Source: Blastocatellia bacterium (GTDB taxonomy: Bacteria > Acidobacteriota > Blastocatellia > Pyrinomonadales > Pyrinomonadaceae). From it: a stretch of 9,505 nucleotides of DNA. The notes under the pieces are model-generated. The model worked only from the letters and a program-made list of their open reading frames with translations, had not been told where the DNA came from and did not search any database. Shown here one piece after another: positions 1 to 7,104 of this stretch; positions within the stretch are counted from its first letter, which is position 1; every line of letters begins with the position of its first letter. The stretch spans positions 1-9,505 of the forward strand of contig JACDAY010000019.1 in NCBI GenBank assembly GCA_013695195.1. Reading direction: 5' to 3'. A program made the translations under genes and the position numbers.

Positions 1-2513
1 AAGCCGGAAGCAAGCGCGAGCTGTCGATGTTCAGCCGAAGCATAAGCCGTCAGGGCGATTGCCGGAATTGCAATATTGCGGCTTTTTTTGGAATTGCGTA
101 ATTTAGAGAGAAATTGAAATCCGTCCATTTCCGGCATTCCGATATCGCTGATAATCAAATCAAAATCCCTTCCGGATAATTCCTTCAAAGCCTTGCGCCC
201 TGATTCAGCCGAGACGACCTCAGCGTCTTCGCGTTCCAAAAAAATCTTGATCGGCATCAGGCTCTCAGGGTCGTCGTCGACCAGTAAAATTTTCGCTCCG
301 GTGAGTGAAGAGCCGCTTGTGGAATTCCCCTTCGTGCCGTTTAAAGACGTTTCACCCGCATAAAATTCACCGGCAAGTGGAATAGTAATAGTAAATCCGG
401 CTCCTTTATCTTTCCCTCCGCTGTCCACCTTAATGCTGCCCCCGTGCAGCTCGACAATATTTTTTACGATTGTCAGCCCGAGGCCGAGGCCTGTAAAGCT
501 TCGTTTTGCCGATGCGTCGGCCTGCCGGAACCGGTCGAAAATAAACGGCAAAAACTCCTCTTCGATCCCTATGCCGCTGTCTTCGACGGAAATTTCAGCC
601 ATGCTGTCTGTTTTTCTCAGCGACACAACTATCCGGCCGTTTTCGGGCGTAAATTTTATTGCGTTTTGCAAAAGATTCGTGATCACCTGCTGCAGCCTGA
701 CCGGATCGCCGTCTGCAGGCAGCGACGCTTCGTCGGATGAAAACACCAGGCTCACATTTTTGGCCGAAGCCGAGGGTTTTAAGGCTTCCGACGATTCTCT
801 TATAAGCGAAACAAGATCGAGCGTTTCCTTTTCTATGCGCATCTGCCCGGATATGATCCGCGAAACATCGAGCAGGTCTTCGATCAGGCTGCTTTGCTGG
901 CGCGTATTGCGGTCTATTACCTCAAGCGCCTTTTCAGCCTGTTCTTTGTCGAGAGCGCCCATGCGGAGCATCCTTGTCCAGCCAAGCATCGAGTTCAATG
1001 GCGTCCGCAATTCGTGCGAAAGAATCGACAAAAACTCGTCCTTTGCCCGGTTGGCTCTTTCCGCAGCTTCACGCGCCTTGGCCTCGACTTCGATCAGGCG
1101 TACGTTTTCGATTGCAACAGCCGCCAAATTAGCTACCATGCCGAGTGAGGTAATGTGCTCTTCGCGAAAAGCATTTTTCTCGTATGCCTGAACTTCGATA
1201 GTTCCAATCACGCGATCCATTACTACCATCGGAATGACAAGCGATGAATTTGGATTGATCCCATCATCCTCGACGATAACGTGCGGCCGATTTTTCATCA
1301 ACTCCATATATTGGCTTGCTACGACCGGCTTGCGCCCGAAAACAGCCTGCGAATTCGGCCCGCCGTCTTCGGTTAATTTTATCGGCGGCAGCGTCGATAT
1401 ATCGATTTCGCCACCCAGGCCAGAAGCATAAGCTGCATGGCGCATATTCGTTTCCGCATCGTAAAACGAAACAAAAAACGCCGAGCACGGCATCGAGTCC
1501 GCAACAAATTCATTTACCGTCCGGTAGATCGAATCAAGCTCGCGCGCGGTGCCGAGAATCTGTCCGAGCGGTACGATCCTCGAAAGCAGAGCATGATATT
1601 CATCCGCAGCCCGCCGCTCGGCTGCGACAAGAGCTTCTTCGGCGCGCTTGCGCTCGGTGATGTCCTGGATCGTGGTCAGTGCAAACTTTTCGCCGCGTAT
1701 CTCGATGAGCTCCGCTGAAACCAGGCCGATAATTTCCTCGCCGTTCCGCTTGCGAAAGGTATATTCCAGATTGCGCGTCCGCCCCTTTTGCCTGACCTTA
1801 TCCAATTGTTTTTCCCTGTCATCCAGCTTTTTCCAGATTCCAAGCTCAACGGTCGTTTTCCCGATCGCTTCCTCGCGTGAAAAGCCTGTTGCCTCGACAA
1901 AAGTTTCGTTTACTTCTATCAGCTTACCCGTTTCGAGCGACGATATGGTCAAAATCATCGGGCTTGAGGCAAAGGCTTTTGAGAAACGCTCCTCCGATTC
2001 ACTTAAGGCTTCGCGTATTTGCCGTGCCTCGGTCACATCTCTTGCAGTGCCGATCCATTCGACTATTTCGCCTTTCGCATCCAGCAGCGGTACCGCGTGC
2101 GAGAAAGTCCAGCCCATGGTGCCGTCCACGCGCCAAACCCGATGTTCCAACTCGAAAAGACTCTTGGTCCGTATCGCTTCGTGGATGGCCGCTCTCACCT
2201 GCGGCTGATCATCCGGGTGAATGTATTCCTGAAGCCAGTCGCCGCTCGGCTTTGCGGTGTCCACAATGAAATTCCGGCCATCGAGTTGTCGCATCTCGCT
2301 CCAGTCCGGGCTCATTCGATACATCACATCCGAACTTGCCGTTATGAATGCGCGAAAGCGGTTCTCGCTCGCGCGCAGCGCCGCTTCGGATTGTTCGGCC
2401 TGTTCGGTGAGTTCGTGCTGATTGACCGAAGACACCATCAGCGCTTCGTTCATCTTGCGCAGCTGCCGCTCGAAGTCGTCTCGGGCCGTCTCCTTTTTTG
2501 AACGGTCGGTCAC
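1..2513 (-). CDS. Hybrid sensor histidine kinase, PAS-PAS-GAF-HisKA-HATPase-REC (3' end outside window)
   Basis: The minus frame is open for 837 codons from a GTG at 2513 to the window edge. It predicts a soluble two-component kinase with no membrane segment. The N-terminus (about residues 1-50) looks helical. Two PAS modules follow (about 50-170 and 172-300; the second begins SEERFSKAFASSP and ends QDITERKRAEEAL). A GAF domain covers about 325-470. The HisKA domain carries SHELRTPLNS, with the phospho-acceptor histidine at residue 500. The ATPase domain has an N box (NLLQNAIKFTP) and glycine boxes (EDSGIGI, GLGLGLTIVK). A receiver domain begins near 740, with the acidic cluster VDDD and phospho-acceptor aspartate 790 in SDIGMPEMDG; its end lies outside the window. 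The GTG is supported by GGGAG six bases upstream and by an in-frame TAA immediately before it. The ligand and output are unknown, and nothing links the gene to the divergent heat-shock locus. Confidence 0.93.
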   Translation of the reverse strand, partial: MTDRSKKETARDDFERQLRKMNEALMVSSVNQHELTEQAEQSEAALRASENRFRAFITASSDVMYRMSPDWSEMRQLDGRNFIVDTAKPSGDWLQEYIHPDDQPQVRAAIHEAIRTKSLFELEHRVWRVDGTMGWTFSHAVPLLDAKGEIVEWIGTARDVTEARQIREALSESEERFSKAFASSPMILTISSLETGKLIEVNETFVEATGFSREEAIGKTTVELGIWKKLDDREKQLDKVRQKGRTRNLEYTFRKRNGEEIIGLVSAELIEIRGEKFALTTIQDITERKRAEEALVAAERRAADEYHALLSRIVPLGQILGTARELDSIYRTVNEFVADSMPCSAFFVSFYDAETNMRHAAYASGLGGEIDISTLPPIKLTEDGGPNSQAVFGRKPVVASQYMELMKNRPHVIVEDDGINPNSSLVIPMVVMDRVIGTIEVQAYEKNAFREEHITSLGMVANLAAVAIENVRLIEVEAKAREAAERANRAKDEFLSILSHELRTPLNSMLGWTRMLRMGALDKEQAEKALEVIDRNTRQQSSLIEDLLDVSRIISGQMRIEKETLDLVSLIRESSEALKPSASAKNVSLVFSSDEASLPADGDPVRLQQVITNLLQNAIKFTPENGRIVVSLRKTDSMAEISVEDSGIGIEEEFLPFIFDRFRQADASAKRSFTGLGLGLTIVKNIVELHGGSIKVDSGGKDKGAGFTITIPLAGEFYAGETSLNGTKGNSTSGSSLTGAKILLVDDDPESLMPIKIFLEREDAEVVSAESGRKALKELSGRDFDLIISDIGMPEMDGFQFLSKLRNSKKSRNIAIPAIALTAYASAEHRQLALASG

Positions 2514-2628
2514 TTATTTCTCCCGGGCGTCCGAATTGCCTCCGGCGAAGGCTTCTGGTCTGGCTCCCTACAGTAGCTCTGTACATATCGCGCTAAAGAA
2601 ACCCACGCCCATCGAAAACGCGGACGGA

Positions 2629-2658
2629 ATGATACGTGCGTGCAAACTCCTTTTTCAA
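2629..2658 (-). promoter_or_regulatory. Possible promoter for the histidine kinase
   Basis: On the minus strand TTGAAA (2658-2653) and TATCAT (2634-2629) are separated by 18 bp, a reasonable sigma70-like spacing. This would give a leader of roughly 110 nt before the GTG at 2513. Each hexamer deviates from consensus by one base, and such pairs occur by chance, so this is only a candidate. Confidence 0.25.
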
Positions 2659-2806
2659 GTGAGCCAACAATGTCACGGTTGGCCTCTGAGCCATGTTCGG
2701 GACTTAGTTCTCGCGCACGTTCGTTAACCGACTTCATAAGCGTAATTTTTGTCAAGAAAAGCGTAGTAGTTCAGTTTGAATTTACAACCGGTGCTTGTCA
2801 TTCTTA

Positions 2807-3029
2807 AGCTGCGGAGCAGCGACATAACTTTAGCCGCTGGTGAAGCCCTTGGCGAAACCTGCGGTATAGCGTAAAAAAAAATGGGTTCAAGCCTGTGAAA
2901 CAGGCGAAAAGCATATCCGATTTAGGCTTTCGCCTGTTTCACAGGCTCCGATATTCAACCCAAACAAACTACACGTTCCGCCCAAAGGCTGCACGCGTAG
3001 CTAAAGTTATTACGCCCGCTCCGCAGGCT
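2807..3029. repeat. Outer inverted-repeat pair (about 50-nt arms) enclosing a second palindrome
   Basis: The stretch 2807-2854 is repeated, inverted and imperfectly, at 2979-3029. The best-matching core is agctgcggagc...acataactttagc against the reverse complement agcctgcggagc...gtaataactttagc. Each arm also contains a short self-complementary hairpin (gctgc-gga-gcagc on the left; gcctgc-gga-gcgggc with a wobble pair on the right). The arms enclose a 9-nt A run (2873-2881) and the separate palindrome at 2882-2962. This looks like an insertion-derived or REP/BIME-like repeat; function unknown. Confidence 0.6.
2882..2962. repeat. Inner palindrome with perfect 20-bp arms
   Basis: The arm agcctgtgaaacaggcgaaa (2890-2909) is perfectly complementary to 2928-2947, with an 18-nt loop. 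Outside it, tgggtt (2882-2887) pairs with aaccca near 2957-2962 across an unpaired stretch on the right side. Each arm is itself a hairpin (gcctgt-gaa-acaggc), giving the two-inverted-hairpins design of BIME-type repeats. It carries no T run directly after the stem, so it is unlikely to be a simple intrinsic terminator. Confidence 0.75.
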
Positions 3030-3175
3030 CCAATCTTTCCGCAAATTTGCAAACTGAACCACTACCCAAAAGATTGATTATTATAAACTTTTTGTTAAGA
3101 CAAGGTCAAAGAATTGCTACCGCTGCCATGTTCCGTACTGATTAGAACGGAATATTCGGAAGATTCTACTGAAAA

Positions 3176-3196
3176 CTTGACAACGACACACTCAAC
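3176..3196. promoter_or_regulatory. HAIR-like HspR operator
   Basis: The sequence CTTGACA-ACGACAC-ACTCAAC matches the HspR-associated inverted repeat consensus CTTGAGT-N7-ACTCAAG at 5 of 7 and 6 of 7 half-site positions, with exactly the 7-nt spacer. It overlaps the -35 hexamer of the dnaK promoter, a position suited to repression. An extra half-site, GCTCAAG, lies at 3214-3220 near the predicted transcription start. The presence of hspR at the end of the same gene cluster supports the call. Confidence 0.8.
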
Positions 3197-3205
3197 TATT
3201 ATACT
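3177..3205 (+). promoter_or_regulatory. dnaK promoter (sigma70-like)
   Basis: TTGACA (3177-3182) and TATACT (3200-3205) are separated by 17 bp, close to the housekeeping consensus. Transcription would start near 3212, leaving a leader of about 60 nt. An alternative -10, TATTAT at 3197, has only 14-bp spacing and is less likely. Confidence 0.75.
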
Positions 3206-3273
3206 TGGCAAAGGCTCAAGTAATCACTTTCAACAACGAGCACAGCTATATTAGATAACTGGAGAAATTAAGC

Positions 3274-5220
3274 ATGAGTAAAATTATCGGTATCGATTTG
3301 GGAACGACGAATTCGGTTGTGGGCGTGATGGAGGGCGGCGAGCCGATCATCATTACGAATTCCGAAGGCGGGCGCACGACTCCTTCGGTTGTGGCTTTTG
3401 CAAAGGACGGGAACCGTCTTGTTGGGCAGGTTGCAAAACGACAGTCTGTTACGAACCCTGAAAACACGCTTTATTCGATCAAGCGTTTTATGGGACGTAA
3501 ATTTGACGAGGTTCAGGAAGAGATCAAGCAGGTTCCGTTCAAGGTTGAAAAGGCTTCGAACGGCGATGTCAGCGTAAATGTAGACGGCAAACAGCACAGC
3601 CCGCCGGAAATTGCGGCGATGGTTCTGCAGAAATTAAAACAGTCGGCTGAGGATTATCTCGGTACGAAAGTTGAGAAGGCGGTCATCACCGTTCCCGCTT
3701 ACTTCAATGACGCCCAGCGGCAGGCGACAAAGGACGCCGGTAAGATCGCCGGCCTGGAAGTTCTGCGGATCGTCAATGAGCCGACGGCGGCCGCATTGGC
3801 TTATGGCCTCGACAAGAAAAAAGACGAAACCATCGCGGTGTTCGACTTTGGCGGCGGCACGTTCGATATTTCGGTGCTCGAAGTCGGCGAAGGCGTTGTC
3901 GAGGTAAAATCGACAAACGGCGACACGCATCTCGGCGGCGACGACGTTGACGAAGTGCTGATCGAATGGATCATCGACGAATTCAAAAAGGACCAGGGAA
4001 TCGATCTTGCAAACGACAAGATGGCGCTTCAGCGTCTCAAGGAATCGGCCGAAAAGGCGAAGGTCGAGCTTTCGACCGCGATGGAAACCGAGATCAACTT
4101 GCCGTTTATCACGGCGGACGCCTCCGGCCCGAAGCATCTCGTGATGAAGCTTACCCGCTCGAAATTCGAGCAGCTAGTCGAGCCGATCCTCAAACGCCTA
4201 ATGCCGCCGGTCGAGCAGGCGATCAAGGACGCCGGCCTCGAGCCGAAGGATATCGAAGAGATCGTGCTGGTCGGCGGTTCGACTCGTATACCGAAGGTCC
4301 AGGAAATGGTCAAGGCATTTTTCGGGAAAGAGCCGAATAAATCGGTCAACCCGGATGAAGTCGTTGCTTTGGGTGCGGCGGTACAGGCGGGTGTTTTAGG
4401 CGGCGAAAAGACCGATATTCTGCTTCTCGACGTTACGCCATTGACGCTCGGGATCGAGACTCTCGGCGGCGTTATGACGCAGATGATTACGCGTAATACG
4501 ACCATCCCGACTCGAAAATCCGAGATCTTCTCGACCGCTTCGGATAATCAGACTTCGGTCGAAGTCCACGTCATGCAGGGCGAACGTCCGCTGGCGACTG
4601 ACAACAAGACACTTGGCAAATTCCATCTCGTGGGCATTCCGCCCGCACCGCGCGGCGTTCCGCAAGTAGAAGTTACATTCGATATCGACGCAAATGGTAT
4701 CGTCAACGTGTCCGCAAAGGATGTCGGCACTGGCCGCGAGCAGAAGATAACGATCACGTCGTCTTCGGGACTTTCAAAAGAAGAGATCGACAAGATGATG
4801 AAGGAAGCCGAATCGCACGCCGGCGAGGACGAGAAGAAAAAAGCCGAGATCGAGGCACGCAACCGTCTGGACGGCCTTGTTTACAGCGTTGAAAAAACTT
4901 TCAACGAAAATAAGGACAAGATGGACGCGGCGGGTTCGACCGAGATCGAAACGGCGATCGCGGAATCGAAAACGGCACTGGGCGGGACCGACGCGGAAGC
5001 GATGAACAATGCATTCGAGCGTCTGCAAACCGCTTCGCACAAACTCGCGGAAGTCCTATATAGCCAGGCTGGTGCAGCCCCCGATGGCCAGCCAGAAACA
5101 GGCGAACAGGCTTCATCCGCAAGCGCCGGCGCGGACGGCGACGGCGCATCCAAATCGTCCACCGACGATGACGTGATCGATGCCGAATACGTCGACGTAG
5201 AGGATGAAGAGAAGAAGTAG
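3274..5220 (+). CDS. dnaK: Molecular chaperone DnaK (Hsp70)
   Basis: This is a full-length 648-residue Hsp70, the normal size for bacterial DnaK. It binds exposed hydrophobic segments of unfolded proteins in an ATP cycle stimulated by DnaJ. The N-terminus has the phosphate-binding IGIDLGTTNSVV. VFDFGGGTFDISVLE and LVGGSTRIPKVQ are the other nucleotide-domain signatures, with NEPTAAALAYG between them. The linker LLLDVTPLTLGIE leads into the substrate-binding domain (about 395-505), then a helical lid, a low-complexity Ala/Gly/Ser-rich tail, and the acidic terminus DDVIDAEYVDVEDEEKK typical of bacterial DnaK. The start is backed by GGAGA at 3261-3265, eight bases upstream. It is the first gene of the cluster, directly behind the HAIR-controlled promoter, so heat-shock derepression through HspR is expected. 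Confidence 0.98.
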   Translation: MSKIIGIDLGTTNSVVGVMEGGEPIIITNSEGGRTTPSVVAFAKDGNRLVGQVAKRQSVTNPENTLYSIKRFMGRKFDEVQEEIKQVPFKVEKASNGDVSVNVDGKQHSPPEIAAMVLQKLKQSAEDYLGTKVEKAVITVPAYFNDAQRQATKDAGKIAGLEVLRIVNEPTAAALAYGLDKKKDETIAVFDFGGGTFDISVLEVGEGVVEVKSTNGDTHLGGDDVDEVLIEWIIDEFKKDQGIDLANDKMALQRLKESAEKAKVELSTAMETEINLPFITADASGPKHLVMKLTRSKFEQLVEPILKRLMPPVEQAIKDAGLEPKDIEEIVLVGGSTRIPKVQEMVKAFFGKEPNKSVNPDEVVALGAAVQAGVLGGEKTDILLLDVTPLTLGIETLGGVMTQMITRNTTIPTRKSEIFSTASDNQTSVEVHVMQGERPLATDNKTLGKFHLVGIPPAPRGVPQVEVTFDIDANGIVNVSAKDVGTGREQKITITSSSGLSKEEIDKMMKEAESHAGEDEKKKAEIEARNRLDGLVYSVEKTFNENKDKMDAAGSTEIETAIAESKTALGGTDAEAMNNAFERLQTASHKLAEVLYSQAGAAPDGQPETGEQASSASAGADGDGASKSSTDDDVIDAEYVDVEDEEKK

Positions 5221-5240
5221 TAAATTGGTGTAAAAATATT

Positions 5241-5270
5241 GGGCGGTGGTGAAAGCCACCGCCCATTTCT
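5241..5270 (+). terminator. Strong hairpin after dnaK (terminator or attenuator)
   Basis: A perfect 9-bp stem, gggcggtgg (5241-5249) with ccaccgccc (5256-5264), has a 6-nt loop and is followed by the weakly T-rich atttct. It lies 20 bp after the dnaK stop and 12 bp before the antitoxin start. It may end most dnaK transcripts, let some through to mazEF-dnaJ, or protect the dnaK mRNA 3' end. The T run is poor, so complete termination is uncertain. Confidence 0.7.
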
Positions 5271-5275
5271 AACTT

Positions 5276-5515
5276 ATGACAGTTCAAATCGACATTGACG
5301 ATGAAGTTTTGGCAGAAGTTCATGACGCCATCGCTATTCTGAATGAAAGTAAGGAAGAAGCTTATCTTGAGGCGTTCCGGGACTTGGCCCGAAAGAAAAA
5401 ACGCGAAGCTGAAGTTGCCCGGCAGTATGCGGCTGCATACGGAAAGAACCCTATTCAACCCGATGAGTTTGACGTTGAGGAAGAACAACTCATGGAGGTG
5501 TGGAAAGACCTATGA
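5276..5515 (+). CDS. MazE/PemI-type antitoxin (putative)
   Basis: This 79-residue acidic protein precedes and overlaps a MazF/PemK toxin gene, the standard order of a type II toxin-antitoxin module. The N-terminus (VQIDIDDEVLAEV) has the alternating strand-then-helix pattern of a ribbon-helix-helix DNA-binding antitoxin. A charged helix (EAFRDLARKKKREAEVARQY) follows, then AAYGKNP and an acidic C-terminal stretch ending EEEQLMEVWKDL, probably the toxin-binding part. The family call rests mainly on the neighbouring toxin and this pattern. No Shine-Dalgarno sequence is obvious before the ATG, which sits just after the dnaK hairpin. Its stop codon overlaps the toxin start in an ATGA. By family rule it should neutralise the toxin and repress its own transcription, but I see no clear promoter of its own. 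Confidence 0.75.
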   Translation: MTVQIDIDDEVLAEVHDAIAILNESKEEAYLEAFRDLARKKKREAEVARQYAAAYGKNPIQPDEFDVEEEQLMEVWKDL

Positions 5516-5829
5516 TTCGCGGCGAAGTCGTTTGGCATAAATTCAAGGAACCAGATAAGAAGCGCCCCGTTTTGATTCTAACTCGAGATGGGGCGATTTC
5601 AGAATTGAATGCAATAACAGTGGTTCCGATTACCACGAGCATTCGCGATCTTGCCTCGCAAGTTCTGTTAACCGAGGAAGATGGAGTGAAAGAGGCGTGC
5701 GTATTGAACGTCGACTGGATTCAAACTGTGCCGAAAAATAAGCTCGGCGCTAATATAACGATTCTTTCCGAAGACAGAATGGACGAGGTTTTTGAAGCGA
5801 TCAAATTCGCATTCGGTTTTGATAAATAA
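5512..5829 (+). CDS. MazF/PemK-type endoribonuclease toxin
   Basis: This 105-residue protein has the family pattern throughout: RGEVVWHKF at the N-terminus, KKRPVLILTRD, ITVVPITTSIRD, VLNVDWIQTVPK, and a C-terminal RMDEVFEAIKFAFGFD. In MazF-type toxins the Arg of the RPV motif and the Thr/Ser after VVPIT form the RNA-cleavage site; both are present here (Arg18, Thr41/Thr42). Such toxins cut single-stranded mRNA at short specific sequences. I chose ATG 5512 because it shares an ATGA with the antitoxin stop and removes four residues that a GTG at 5500 would add; GGAGG at 5494-5498 is a possible ribosome site. The stop TAA is followed directly by the dnaJ ATG with no gap, an unusual arrangement for a toxin gene. 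Confidence 0.9.
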   Translation: MIRGEVVWHKFKEPDKKRPVLILTRDGAISELNAITVVPITTSIRDLASQVLLTEEDGVKEACVLNVDWIQTVPKNKLGANITILSEDRMDEVFEAIKFAFGFDK

Positions 5830-6996
5830 ATGGCAAAAAAGGATTATTACCAAATTCTCGGCGTCAAAAAGGACGCAAAAGCGGACGAGATCAAAAAGTC
5901 TTACCGCCGCTTGGCGCGCAAATTTCATCCGGACGTAAATCCGAACGACAAGACGGCCGAGGAAAAATTTAAGGAAGTTCAGGAGGCTTACGACGTACTC
6001 TCGGACGAGAAAAAGCGTAAGGTTTTTGACCGATTCGGTTATTACAACGACAATCTCAGCGCCGATTCTCCTTTCTCCACAGGTGCCCCGAGCGGTGCCG
6101 GAGCAGGCGGTTTCGATTTTTCGGGTTTTGATTTCAATACCGGCAGCACGGGTTCGGGCGGCAGCTCGAGTTTTCGTGATATTTTCTCGGATCTTTTTAG
6201 CGGCGGCGGCAGTGCACGGCAGGCGCAGCCGGAGCCGCCGCGTGCAATGCCAAAGCGCGGCCGCGACATCGAAATCCCGCTCGCTCTAAGTTTCGAAGAA
6301 GCATTCACCGGACTCACGACCAATATAACGGTCAATCGATCGGAGCAGTGTGCACGCTGCCACGGAGCGGGCGACACGGGCGGGCCGATAATCACCTGTC
6401 CGACCTGTAAAGGCACGGGTCAGGTTTTGAGATCAGGGGGGCGGCTGCAGTTTTCGCAGGTCTGCCCTGATTGCGAGGGAACCGGGCGCCGCCGCCAGCC
6501 TTGTTCGCTGTGCAGCGGCAAGGGCGTTACGCCGAAAACCGAGCAGGTAAAAATAAAAATTCCAGCCGGCGTCGATATGGGTTCGCGCGTGCGAATCCCG
6601 AAAAAAGGGCATGGCGGACGCCTCGGCGCCGAGCCCGGCGATCTGTTCATTCTTACCAATGTCGGCAAACACCGGTTTTTGGAACGCAAAGGCGACAATA
6701 TTTATGTGACGGTACCGATAACTGTTCCCGAAGCCGCTCTCGGCGCCAGGATCGAAGTGCCGACCGTCGAAGGCAAAGCGCAGCTTAAAATTCCCGCCGG
6801 CACGGAATCCGGGCAGAAGTTCCGCCTCCGTGAGCGCGGATTTCCCAGCCTGAGAAATCCAACGCTTCGGGGCGATCAGTTTATCGAGGTAAAAATTACG
6901 CTGCCGCGCGTGATATCCGAGGAGACAAAAGCTGTATTAAAACAGTTTGAAAAACTAAACCCCGAGAATCCGCGGCGGATAATGGGACTTGAATAG
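5830..6996 (+). CDS. dnaJ: Chaperone protein DnaJ (type I Hsp40)
   Basis: This 388-residue co-chaperone stimulates the DnaK ATPase and delivers substrates. Domain order is canonical. The J domain (about 5-70) has the essential HPD triad at 33-35. A Gly/Phe/Ser-rich linker follows (about 80-130). The zinc-binding region has all four CxxCxGxG repeats, starting at Cys174 (CARCHGAG), Cys190 (CPTCKGTG), Cys212 (CPDCEGTG) and Cys225 (CSLCSGKG). The C-terminal substrate-binding domains run from about 235 to 375. The ATG follows the toxin stop with no spacer and no good Shine-Dalgarno, so translation is probably coupled to the toxin gene. The upstream neighbour would be grpE in an actinobacterial dnaK-grpE-dnaJ-hspR operon; here it is mazEF. 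Confidence 0.97.
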   Translation: MAKKDYYQILGVKKDAKADEIKKSYRRLARKFHPDVNPNDKTAEEKFKEVQEAYDVLSDEKKRKVFDRFGYYNDNLSADSPFSTGAPSGAGAGGFDFSGFDFNTGSTGSGGSSSFRDIFSDLFSGGGSARQAQPEPPRAMPKRGRDIEIPLALSFEEAFTGLTTNITVNRSEQCARCHGAGDTGGPIITCPTCKGTGQVLRSGGRLQFSQVCPDCEGTGRRRQPCSLCSGKGVTPKTEQVKIKIPAGVDMGSRVRIPKKGHGGRLGAEPGDLFILTNVGKHRFLERKGDNIYVTVPITVPEAALGARIEVPTVEGKAQLKIPAGTESGQKFRLRERGFPSLRNPTLRGDQFIEVKITLPRVISEETKAVLKQFEKLNPENPRRIMGLE

Positions 6997-7097
6997 GTCG
7001 GAACCACCTGCGGTAGCGAGTGGTTTATCGTGGCCTGCAAGAATCCCGGGTTTTCTATGCAGACTTCAACCGTCCGCTACCGCAGACGGTCCTGACC
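6996..7097. repeat. Paired inverted hairpin repeats between dnaJ and hspR
   Basis: Two approximately 30-nt arms (6996-7025 and 7068-7097) are inverted copies of each other at 23 of 30 positions, sharing the core ctgcggtagcg. Each arm folds on itself (aaccac/gtggtt on the left, accgtc/gacggt on the right). Some differences between arms are paired so that each hairpin is kept: AC opposite GT on the left has become GT opposite AC on the right. The element fills almost the whole dnaJ-hspR gap and begins at the dnaJ stop codon. It resembles a REP/BIME-type repeat and could also act as an mRNA stabiliser or attenuator. Confidence 0.75.
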
Positions 7098-7104
7098 GGA
7101 TGAT

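Larger units (their letters stand above)
2514..3273. other. 760-bp divergent intergenic region
   Basis: This region separates the kinase from dnaK. The kinase-proximal part (2514-2755) holds a doubtful small minus-strand ORF and what may be a decayed repeat fragment (2524-2549). The middle (2807-3029) is a nested inverted-repeat structure. Then comes AT-rich sequence (about 3036-3175), including a small 6-bp inverted repeat ttccgt/acggaa at 3131-3152. The dnaK promoter and HspR operator close the region. I see no convincing tRNA or known riboswitch and no CIRCE element (TTAGCACTC-N9-GAGTGCTAA). Confidence 0.7.

Noticed and set aside
433..1191. Long plus-strand open frame opposite the kinase
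   Set aside because: It is antisense to well-conserved HisKA and ATPase motifs. The composition is Ser/Arg-rich, as expected of a shadow frame.
2895..3077. 60-codon plus-strand frame in the intergenic region
   Set aside because: It runs through both inverted-repeat layers, its peptide is a translation of palindromes, and it has no ribosome site.
5500..5829. Earlier GTG start for the toxin at 5500
   Set aside because: It would only add MERP before the conserved MIRGEVVW. The ATGA overlap at 5512 fits the usual toxin-antitoxin coupling better.
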